64,000 nucleotides of DNA from Druceiella hillmani (Eukaryota; Arthropoda; Insecta; Lepidoptera; Hepialidae), in NCBI GenBank assembly GCA_039881145.1, contig JAYKKI010000006.1:16216501-16280500 (forward strand), read 5' to 3'. The notes under the pieces are model-generated. The model made no database searches. It was given only the letters and a program-made list of their open reading frames with translations, and had not been told where the DNA came from. Within the stretch, counting starts at the first letter, position 1. Every line of letters begins with the position of its first letter. The translations under genes were made by a program, and so were the position numbers. Below, one piece after another: positions 1-11,200 of the stretch.

Positions 1-518
1 GGCTTTGATAGTTTTTATTTCGAATATTAGGACTACACATGTCCTAAACATTTATTAATATATAATGAGAATCCTAAAGAAAGTGGTGATGAAATTGATA
101 ATCACCCCTCCTCTTCGCTCCTTCAACAAATTACTTAGTTTGCTTTATTAATAGCTAATATTCTGTTCAGAATTTTTTTGAAAAAATTTTTTAGATAACA
201 TTCAGTTTTGCATATTTCTAATGAAAAAAGTGTTTTAGCCAAAATATTGGAGGGATAAATTTTATTAACACAAATGAAGGGAAAAAACAACTTCATTAGA
301 AATAAATTCGTTTAAACTTTTTGGATAAATTTAATTAAATTATCTGTTTATAAATTCATTCATTTGTTTAATATTGGCTATGTATTAAAAAATAGTACTG
401 AAAAAACAAAATTGTTGAGCAAACATTTTCAGACAAAAATTTCTTGTTGTAGTTTTAGTTCATCTTAATGTAATGTAACGTGAGTTTCATAAAAAGTTTA
501 TTTATTTATTAAAAAGTT
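1..518. other. AT-rich flank, nothing recognised
   Basis: Low-complexity AT-rich sequence with no convincing reading frame, RNA gene or transposon terminus. It lies downstream of the kinase gene. Confidence 0.5.
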
Positions 519-683
519 TTAGTTTATTCCTTTTTAGGCATAGACAATGAGTTAGTTTATTCTGTTTTAGGCATATACAATGTCTTAGTTTATTCCTTTT
601 TAGGCATAGACAATGACTTAGTTTATTCCTTTTTAGGCATAGACAATGTCTTAGTTTATTCCTTTTTAGGCATAGACAAAATA
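519..683. repeat. 33-bp tandem repeat, five copies
   Basis: Units start at 519, 552, 585, 618 and 651, exactly 33 bp apart, each beginning TTAGTTTATT and containing TTTTAGGCATA. Because 33 is a multiple of three, the minus strand stays open (502-711) and reads a repeated 11-residue unit containing CLKRNKL. That frame is probably a by-product of the period. It lies about 900 bp beyond the kinase stop codon. Confidence 0.85.
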
Positions 684-1571
684 AATTACTGTTAAATGTT
701 TTTGTAAACACTTAGATCTCTAGCACTTCATTACTAAAATCACAAATATCAAACCTTTAAGTGCTACGTAATTTGTCTTAGACATATCAGATTTACAATC
801 TAGTCAGGTTAATATATTAATTCCTTACATGATAATAAAATTTAAAGAAAATAAAATGATAAAGCTATAATGCCATTAAAGTATGTTATATTTTTATAAA
901 TAGAATGAATGATGTTTTAGAGCAAAAACTGAATACAACGTCAATACAAAACATTTTGTTGTGAAGATATATTGAAATACATCAAGAGGAACAAAATGTA
1001 TATGGCGAGGATATCATTTTGGCCTTTTTGACATTTTCTTATTTTCTTAAGTTACTTTTCTTATATTTTACATCAGTAGTTATAAAAAAATCAACTTTAT
1101 GACATTTTACCACAATAGAATCTACAATATATTTAGTTCATTTTAATTTGTAATCAACAAAGTACTAGAGAAATAATTTGAAATACATAAAGTTTTAATA
1201 AATTTCATCGGAAACAAATAAAATAAATATGATATGACATTATGTTTGAGCAATAACTCTTCTTTCGACTACTGGATTGATTTCACTTTGTATAAAATAT
1301 TCACATGCAGTGCCGTAACTAAACCTACTTATGCCCTGTGCTACTTTTACTTATTACATCACACCCTTGAAGATCATTTCCGTGGTCCTTGAAGTCTGCC
1401 CGCGCTGCTCTTCTCATATGTTGATGTCTGACTAGTTGCACTGGTCATATGTTTTGTGTAAGAGTTCTACAACACAATTTGTTTTGCACATCCGCTATCA
1501 ATATAAAAAACCTTATTAGCTACTGAATACGTTTAGGCTATTACCAAATACAGTCAACTCTTACAGACTTT
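684..1571 (-). other. 3' flank / probable 3' UTR of the ERK7 gene
   Basis: No coding potential seen. Directly follows the kinase stop codon on the minus strand, so the proximal part is probably 3' UTR. No AATAAA is present on the minus strand here; two ATTAAA variants are (1142-1147 and 1194-1199). Confidence 0.4.
1194..1199 (-). terminator. Candidate polyadenylation signal (ATTAAA)
   Basis: ATTAAA on the minus strand about 375 nt after the kinase stop codon, with a second at 1142-1147. It is the commonest natural variant of AATAAA, but it occurs often by chance in AT-rich DNA and no transcript evidence is available. Confidence 0.25.
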
Positions 1572-2247
1572 TCACCGTATGCTAGATCTGAGATCCATCA
1601 ATGCACTCGCTGTTATAATTCCATGCTTTTGATTAAAGTTACTAAAGTTGGGCCCCATCATTTCCCCAGCGTTGGTTATAGAAATGGTAGAATAAGATGA
1701 ATTGTTTCTCTTCCCTTTCATGAGGAGTGATGTCTTTTTTTTACCATAACCACCACTTAAATATCCATTTTCATTATGGCTATGTCTAGTTACTGGCTGA
1801 AAGAAGTCTCCTTGCGCGGAAGATTTTTCTTGATACATCAACCAGCCGTCCACGCTGGCCCGACGCTTGCTTTCCACCATCGATTCAACCCTGCCACTTG
1901 GCAGTTTTGAATCGAGACTTTTCCTTTCTCGATTAGTGATCTGCTTCCTATTATTATATATCTGATGTTCAGATTTTGTATTTTCTGGAGTACACGTAAC
2001 ACATTTTGTAGCAGTACCTGTTATTTTCGATTCTGACTGTGTATTAGTGAGGTGCGTAATGTCCACAGAATTATTGCATTTTTCAACAGCGACGTTATTT
2101 CTATTAATTACTCCCAACTTCATTTTCGGATCCACTGCTGATGTCTGTTTAGTCGCACTGCGGGTCTTGTGTCGCAAATGTGTCGTATGCTCCAGAGTGT
2201 CGCCATGTGCTTTGCAAACTGATGAGTTCAAATGTGATGATGTTTTA
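1572..2247 (-). CDS. MAPK15: ERK7 coding exon 7 (C-terminal tail and stop)
   Basis: Encodes residues 389-613. Acceptor TTGTTTACAG|TAAAAC at 2248-2249. The tail is hydrophilic, rich in Ser, Asn, Lys and Thr, has no recognisable domain, and contains a basic RRAS that could be a kinase site. The terminal stretch with [16 protein letters not shown] resembles the conserved end of ERK7 proteins. Stop TGA at 1572-1574. A mariner insertion begins 95 bp upstream of the acceptor in gene orientation. Confidence 0.88.
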
Positions 2248-5200
2248 CTGTAAACAAGTGTAGATTATGATTAAAGTCGTTTCATATTGGATTTAATAAA
2301 TCTAATCAAAATCAAATAAGGAGTTAAATAAATGTAATTAATCCAGTGGCAGATTTCAAAAGTTTGAACAAACATAGTTTCTGAACGCAACACATAAGGG
2401 GGGTGCAGGGGGTGTCGTTAGAAGCGCGAGCGGTGCGGATGTTTTAGTAGCCATGGAACAGTGAAGTGGAGAGCACCGCGCTTTTGCCGTCGAGCCATAC
2501 ATTTCGAGTGGATTTTCGCTGTCTGTAGCATGCCGTCGATTTAATAATCGTTACGGTATTCGTCGATTACGTGATGGACCATCGATCAACCTCATTCAGT
2601 CACGGGTAGCAAGGTTCAGAGCTACAGGATCAACATTAAATAGGCCCAGGCCAGGACCTACACCATTGGTAGCCACGGATGAAAATGTCGAGTGTGTTAT
2701 GGCTTCTGTCGTCGAAAATCCCCGTTTATCACTGCGTACACGTTCATCGATATTGGGAATTGCGAAATCAACTTTACAGGTAATAATGCGAAAAAAGCTC
2801 AAGTTCCCTCCATATAAAATTCAAATTGTTCAAGATTTACACGATTCTGACTTTGAATTAAGAAAAACTTACGCGGAGGTGATGTTGTTGAGATTTCGTA
2901 CTGCTACCCGGATGGGCAATATATTCTTTAGTGACGAAGCTCACTTTCATATTGGAGGATATGTGAATAAGCAGAACTTTCATTACTGGGATGTCCACAA
3001 CCCAAGACAAATGCATCAAGAGCCTTTACATAAGCCTAAAGTAACAGTTTGATGTGCCATGTCTGCATCTGCAATCGTAGGGCCATCGTAGGATCAACAT
3101 GGCCAAACTGTAACTGTGAATTCGGAGAGATATGCCCAGATGTTAAATGACTTTTTCAGAACTACGGAATAGTCCATCCTTCAACCAAAACACATGGTTC
3201 CAGCAGGACGGGGCCACAGCTCATACTGCTAATGTATCCATGAATGCAGTGCAGCAGTTATTTCCAGAAAAAAACATATCCCGAAACGGTACTGTACCGT
3301 GGCCACCTAGATCACCCGATTTAAGCCCATGTGACTTTTTCTTATGGGAATACTTAAAATCCGTTGTTTACAAAACAAATCCGAGCACTGTGACACAACT
3401 TAAAGAAAATATTCGAGCCGAAGTCAATAGGATACCCCAGTAGCTCTGCAAAGGCGTTTTTGAAAACATGCGTGCTAGACTCGAAGAGTGTGTCAGATTC
3501 GATGGTCGCCATTTGGAAAACGTGGTTTTTAAAAAATGAATTCCGCATTTATTGTTATAAAGTTAAAATAAACCTACTTTGTATTAGAGGTGTAGTTTTT
3601 TTTTTACAATTTTTCAAACATTGAAATCTGCCACTGGACAGTTAAATTAAAATAAGGAATGAATACATAATTTTACTCTGTGTATCATTTCCATGTCATC
3701 AAGACTTTAACCTGAACCCTATTTCAATATAACGACAAAATATATTTTGATTACATATTTTGTTTATTTCTTGTTTCCAAATATGTAATCATGTGTTTCT
3801 TAAAATACACTTTACTTAATTGTTATTATCTTGACTTTTAATTTCTCAAATTAAAAGTCAAGATAAGAAAAACAGGCAATTTTTTCACAATCCTAGAATG
3901 AAACAGGAGCTTATTTCCAAGATAATGTTGCGCAGTGCTTGTAGGAACACTTATATAATTGCTTGCAACAATTATATAGGTGTTTCAGTTATAAACAGAG
4001 TCTCCATAACTATGATAGTGTCAATAGGAGGTCACACCGAGTAAAAAAATACTGCATCAATCCTTAACATGGCTTATCTTTTTTAGGGAATATTTAACAA
4101 AAAATTAACAAAGAACTTTCACTTAGACTAGGTCAAAAGGGGGCTTATAAATGACTTAGTAATCTGTTTATAAATTGTAAAAATTATTATAGTCTCATTG
4201 GTTGAAAACTAGTAGCAATAACGCAATAACTTTTTAATGTTATAACAAGATAATAAATATTTGATGGGACTTCTTATTACTTCAAAAGATATGGAAGAAA
4301 TAAATTAGAATTGATGAAATAAAATAAAATTGATAAATAATTACATATTTGTTTATATTCAGTGGTTGTAGTAACAAAAATCTTATTTTTAATTGAACTG
4401 AAAAACGACGGCGACGAGGTCCTACAATATATCACCATCATTATTCACAATTAAATGAAACTACGTGATGTAGTATTATTTCTACTTTCTTTAATGATAT
4501 GATAGCCCACCTGAAGAAGTTTTAATACAACGAAACCTAGGTTGTGGTAAAGAACTTGAAGAAAGTAGAAATAATACTACATCACGTAGTTTCATTAATT
4601 GTCAATAATGAATTTCTACAAAATTAACGTCAAATATATTCAATACCAGCATTATTATTTTTTCTTAATATTATATGGTCACTAATTCTAATATATATAA
4701 GTATAAGTACTAATTCAAAGTAAAGGCAATTTTTAGCAAACCTCTATTATAAGAATAAGTTTTTTCTGTTTGAAAACAACTTGGTGCTTTCCTTAGCTTA
4801 TTTTACTAATAGTTTATTCAACTTTTAGATGATATTCATACATAGACTAGAAATCCTTTGATAATGAATTCGTTTATAAACAAATTTGCTTGCTTGCAAC
4901 TTGCTTATTCGACTTTGTTTTTTTAAAGTATGTTTCATGTATAAAGTTCCGTTGTCCCCTTTTTACTTTTTAGTATCTTATTATGGAAAAGTAATTGGTT
5001 AGAAAGTCTTCAATATATAAAATTAGAAAATACATATGGGCCTTCCCATATGTAGGCAGAGTATGGCTGAGAAAAAGGTCAAAAATATGTGAAATGATTT
5101 CATTAAAAACACATTTACAGGTTTAAAATATCTGAAAATCTGAAATGATTCAAATAAAAAAAGCGTGTGTACTTTATACCACACGACTGAAGTAAAACTT

Positions 5201-8200
5201 CAAATTCACAAAATATGAACAATTTTATCGCATATATATATTTCATGCACTGGCTATGAGAGGAAGAGAGAAAGAAAATGTGCGCACGCACTGCTCTCTC
5301 TTGCTCCTACAGTGTGATACAGACAATAGGCTTGCACTGTGTCTTAGATATACGAAACATAACTGGCTATGAGAGAAAGAGAGAAAGAAAATGTGTGCTC
5401 GCACCTCTCTCTATTTTCCCTACAGTAATATACGAAACGTAACTCTCTCTCTCTTTCTGTCTTCGCTAACTTATGTCTCTCTCTCAACTTCCGTTCGTCT
5501 CGCCCGATCATACTTTTCGTAACGCTCTCGTCACGCATTCACCAGCTTACTCCCCATGTCAAGCGTGCGTAAAGAAGTTTTACTTCAATAATGTTTTATG
5601 GGGTTACTTTTCCTTAACGGGTGATCAAAGCAACAACGGTGGAGTTCAAATAAATTACAGTATTTAAATTTGTTTATTTTTTCTCTTATATTTTTCATGA
5701 TAAAATAGAGATAAAAGTTTACAAATGGATGAAGAAAATTAAAGCCGCCTGTAGCTTTTTGAAAAATGTAGCATTTGAAATATTGCTGAGGGGAAGGATT
5801 TTTGAAATCTTTTATTCACGAGTGACTGAAAAACTGCTGAATGGATTCTGTGAACCTTTTCATTATTGTATATCTGGAAATCTGAAAATAAACTAAGATG
5901 TGTTTAAAAAAAGTGTTACAACTATAGTTAAGATTCAGATACAGTTAAAACTGTACTATACTTTTAAACACATCAAATGCATTCAGATATGTAACAATGA
6001 CAATATTTTCAAAATTCATTCTGTAATTATCCACCACTTATGAATGAATAGAAGTCCTTCCCTCGATGTACCTTTTTCGATAAACTACAAGTGTCTTTCA
6101 TTTTCTTCACTTCTATTTTTAATTTTATATCTCTTTTTCTTCCATACGACAAAGCTTATTCTCCACAATAGAAAATGCGCGCCTGCCAAGGGGAGCATAG
6201 AGAGATGTCAAGGGGAGTGGAAAGCGTTTGCATTTTAGATAGAAAAAAGCAAAAAAATATGCAAACAACATTAACAAATAACATTACAATGTAATGTTTA
6301 ATTTACATGCATAAAATTAATGAAATTAAATATCACATTCACTATATTACCACAAACTTGCGATAAATTTGACGTTTTAGTGTACATTTTTTGTTGAGAA
6401 ATCAGTTTGAGTGTAAAATTATTGTGTCTCACTGTTAAAAGGTAAGTTTGTATATTTACAAACTTCAGTTACCATTTTTATTTAATTTACTAAATCAAAA
6501 GGGGGGGCATGAAAAAGTAAAGGGGGGGCATGATAATATAATTTATAGTCCTGGGAGCCTCAACAAAAAAAAGGTCGGGAAACCCTGTTGTATATTGTAT
6601 AGTGTTTGTACTAAAAAGGTCGTTAAAACCAAATATCACACAAATTTTTTTCACATAATTCACGGTCACAAATTGTTTTTTTACCCTAAATTGATATACA
6701 AAATGACCATTTAGGTTAATCGTTTCAGTTATCTGAAATTATTGTTTCCCAACTAGCTGAGATATTGTTAGGTTTGAACTTTCTCAACTCGTGTGGACAA
6801 CCTTAGTTTTTGTGGAAATTACTCATATCAAAATTTAATGAAATTACTTTAATAAATGTTTCTATGAAACTATTTATAAATATTAATATTATTTTTCACC
6901 AAATAATATATTGCCAAGTACATCTTTTACGGGTGTAAAGTATCATGGATTGATTGCTCAAAAACTATAAAACATAGCACAATTATTATAGTTTTCCTGT
7001 AATGTTAAAAATATCGATCAATTTATTTAAATATTACTATTTTTCATAAAGTTTTTCCTTTCTACTCTTTTTGAAATTTTCTATTTATAAACTAAGAGGT
7101 TTTGACTGATAGATTGGCTCTTTTTAGTGCCTAGAACTATTGACATAACTGTGTAGCTGAAAAATTTTGTTTGTGCAGATGCTTTTTAAATATGTGCTAA
7201 CATTGATTACATCAAAGTACAATAAAAGTAATCTAATTTTAAAACACATTGTTAGTAATATACAGAATTATTTTTAAACCTACCTGGTTGTGAGTGACTA
7301 AAAATATAAATAAAATGGAATATTTAACCAGTACCTAGTGTGTATTTTTCTGTTTTCGCCTGCTGCATGCATGCCTTTTGCCATCAAACTGTACAATTTG
7401 TTACGGTAGTCATCGACTGATAACTGGCGGTCATCTCTGAATGGCAACACGACATCTGTTGATAGTACGGGCTCATCCTTATCTCTGTGAAATCTGTCAC
7501 AATGATTTAATTAAAACGAAACTAAGTTATTGTAATCCTCTTTCATGTAATTTTTAGGTTTGATTAAACAAGTTTTATTTCTATATTAAACATTAATTTT
7601 ATATTTTGCTGTCACTCTTTTATTGGTGTAAATAAATAAAAAAATTTCATAATAACAAGAGTAACTAACCTTGCAACGTAGTCATGAAGTAGTGCATCCT
7701 CGGCACTTAATCTGTGGGCAGGATTGAACACAAGAAGGCGCTGTACAAGGTCAGCAGCATCACGAGGCACGTTATTGAGTTGTGCCACTAAAGAGCGTCC
7801 TCCGCCCGCAGCTGATGCACCTTCTTTTATTAATGACGACCCATATCCCGTGCACACTGCTGCTATATCTGTTATATTTTTACTCATGTAAGTGACAACT
7901 TTTATTACATAAAAATGTTATTAAAAAAACAAGTTAGCAAAGAATTTTGATTATGATTGAATCTCGTACCAATGTTGATATTTATGATTGAAATAACATT
8001 TATTCCATATAAAATCACTACTAAATTAATAACCAACATTTTTTTCTTCAGAGTTTACACAAGATAATTTTTTTGTCATCGCTAACCGATTACACACAGT
8101 ATAAAGTAATTAGAACTTATTTAGAATGACAATTACATTCTAAATAAGTTTTTGTTATAACGCTGGGTATAAATTAGAAACATTCAATGCATATTATTTT

Positions 8201-11200
8201 TGTTAATGTCTTAATGTAAGAGGAGGTAGTTTTGATCAGACGTTTATCAAATTTGGATGTCCGAAAAGCAATTTATTTGGGACTGTTGTGTTGGTTCTAA
8301 AAGGGTTATGAACTTAGGTTAAGGAATATATTCACAAATTATATTTTGAAAGATTCACGAAACTTTAAGAGACAGGTTTACTTAAAGCATACACACAACA
8401 TCCATATCAAGAATGTCATATCTAATTTAAGGAGGCTATGATGGTAGATGCCCTTACAACCAAAATATCAAGAACTCTTCGCATAAAAAATCGAAAGTGG
8501 CATTCACATCATCGAATGAGTATAAATCACTTCAATCGATCTCAGACACGAGATGATAAAATGAGACATGGTCTTCTTTTGAAAAGTTTCAGTTGATATT
8601 AGGATTGATATTAGAAGATGGCTTAGTAAAAAAAAATGGCTAAAAAATTTTTATTTGGCTTAATAAAGATATTGCAGTATGAATACTCGTGGAGAATGTG
8701 ACATGATGTGAGTCCTAGTGCACAAATGGCAGATAGCCTCACTCCACGGTTGCACCACAATCACTTGATAAGTACCACATCTAGCGTTCTTGCACTTACA
8801 TTACATACATAATTACGATTAACAAATGAGCAATGTGATGAACATATATATTCATACAAATAGAATGATTTATGAGGATAACAATACAAATAAAAATGTT
8901 CAATTACAAACTCCTTAGAACTGAGACGTTCACAGATCTTTATATGCTTAAAAAACAAATTATAATATTCATTGGACATTGATATCGGTATATACACTAT
9001 TGTGACAAATATACACACTATTGTTGCCAATATATATCTTAACCTACAGATATTCGCCATCAGTCTTGTACCAGGGGAAGCGCTCCCAGTGCCGCACCGA
9101 CCATAACCAGTCTGTGTGCGAAGCCAATGACGCTGAAACGTGGACGCTCACGGCTGGCCTGAACCATAAATTTAAATTCGAGTAGCGAGCTATGGAAAGA
9201 GCTAGTTTTGGAGTGTTTCTGGAGAATAAAATCTGAAATGAGGAAGTCTGACTGAGAACCAAAGTAGCCAACATAGCTCTTAATATCTGTAAACTGGAGA
9301 GGCAAAGGGGAGGCCATATTTGTGCGAAGAACTGAAAACTGAGGTATTCGAGTTCTCAAGTGGAGTCTAGATGGACGAATGACCTAAAGAAGTCAGCGGA
9401 AAGTGGTGGGATGTATAAGAGGACCATGTATTGTGGTGCACCTTGTGAAAAGCCTATATTCAGCAGTGGATAGTTACAGACTGATGATGATGATGACGAT
9501 GAAACAACTTTTATAATTTAAATTATAATAATATTTTTATCATGTATTAACTTTGTAAGATTTACTATTTTAGCTCCGCAATTTACATTGTGTTATTCTG
9601 TAAACGGCCATAGGTTTCTAGTTCTCGGCGCTAAATCTTGAAAATATAAGAAAAGAAACAAAAGAAATAAAAGTAAATTTGTGGAAAATTTCATGCCCTA
9701 CAAATTTTCTTCAGCTTCTAAAGAGATATGATAGCACAAAATATTTGCAAAAGATCGATTATTGCAATTTTTTGATATCTTCACTAACCAACATGATATG
9801 AGACTTTCCAGTTCATTTTCATTTTCAGACCATAAAAGAAAATTTTTAATCCATAATGTTGGAATACGAAAATAATTCGAGTGAAAATGATTATTTTTCA
9901 AGCTGTGAAGAAAGTGATAGTGGGAGTGACATTGTGGTGCGCTCACAATTTGGCGTAATGCAAATTTTGAGTGATAGTGATAATAGTGACGATAACAATT
10001 ATTTTGCTGATACGGAGGATGTACCGGACTGCAAAAATACGATGTGACCTTGATTTCAGTTTTTGTTTTAACTTTTGTTCACAATATATATTTCCATAAT
10101 TTTCTTTGTATTTTATTATCCTTGTACAAGTTTTTATTAAGAAAACACCGAAAAAATTATTAAAATTGAATAATTTTTGGAAGAGATATAATTTTTTTTG
10201 AGACAAGGGTAAATGACATCAAAAACAAAAGATTTCTTTGGCATTTTTAAGTATATAAGAGTAAAAAACCATGGCACTAAAACGGTTAATATAGTATTGC
10301 CTAATATATTTTTTATAGGTATAAAAATATAGTGAATTTTTCAAAGTTTCTACCATCATGATTTTTGGTTAAGCAGTTTCAGAAGTAACGAGGGTAAATG
10401 CTATTTTTGCATATTTTGATATATTTTTCTTAGGGTTTAAATGGACTACACTTAAAATTCCAAAAGGAGAGTTCCTCATATGAATATAACACGAAAAAAA
10501 TTGTATTTTTAATATCTTCATTCTGCTCCAACCTACTGAGACAATTTAAAATGGCAAAAAACTAAAAAATTTTCATCATGAATATATGAATATCGATTAG
10601 TTTGAAAATAATACTAGCACTAAAAAGGAAAGACGAACAGTGTTTTCAAATCAGCATAAAAAAGAGTTACTGGATGGTAAATTATGCACATATTTAAAAA
10701 GAAAAAACAATACAGTCCAAAAGAAAAAAATAAAAGTGGAATAAATACTACTGCAGATTATTGCTATACTGTAGCAAATCAATTTGTTAAATATTAAAGT
10801 AAAGGAAATAAATTTGAGAACAAGGAGAAGGAGCTCCATCTGGCAGTATTATTACGCTTTCAGGGACAGATTACATTCACTCTTCTCCACTCGTCGAATG
10901 ACTGAATCATTTCAATGCAAATGTTGAATAAAAAGGGGAGAAAAAAATGTTGCTTCTGCTTGATGAATGCTATATTCTTACTTTAGCAAGGGCCATTAGG
11001 ATAATAACACTTCAACTACCAGTCATATTACGTATTGTTTACAACCAATGAATGTTTCACTCTTAAAGACATTGAGTATGTATTTCATATGAGCAGTTGA
11101 AAAGTGGCTTTAATCGAATGTTGGCAGGCGCTTAACAAGATACCACATAGCAAAGTTACTTAACAAAATTTTATGAATGAGCTGTCATGTATTTCATATG

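Larger units (their letters stand above)
2248..7334 (-). other. ERK7 intron 6 (5.1 kb)
   Basis: Holds the DD41D mariner (2343-3637), two short hairpins near 3.8-4.0 kb, palindromic element copy 1 (4441-4645), one GAAGTAAAACTTC element (5156-5586) and a hAT-like terminus (6496-6587). An imperfectly spaced inverted repeat with 13-bp arms (GATGTGTTTAAAA) spans about 5898-5978. The remaining AT-rich stretches 3640-4440, 4646-5155, 5587-6495 and 6588-7334 show nothing else recognisable. Confidence 0.7.

Noticed and set aside
502..711. Repetitive CLKRNKL protein as a real small protein
   Set aside because: The 33-bp repeat period alone keeps the frame open; there is no start context or splice link to ERK7.
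2047..2253. 68-codon plus-strand frame
   Set aside because: Antisense to ERK7 exon 7.
2341..3642. TA target duplication of the mariner
   Set aside because: The bases next to the two terminal repeats do not give matching TA; only the inverted repeats are claimed.
6449..6595. TTGTATAT on both sides of the hAT-like terminus as an 8-bp target duplication
   Set aside because: The left copy is not followed by a CAG-type terminus and the word is common in AT-rich DNA.
9044..9359. Overlapping minus-strand frames of 76 and 99 codons
   Set aside because: Antisense to the RTE LINE remnant, whose plus-strand reading gives ETWTLT and RAMERA motifs.
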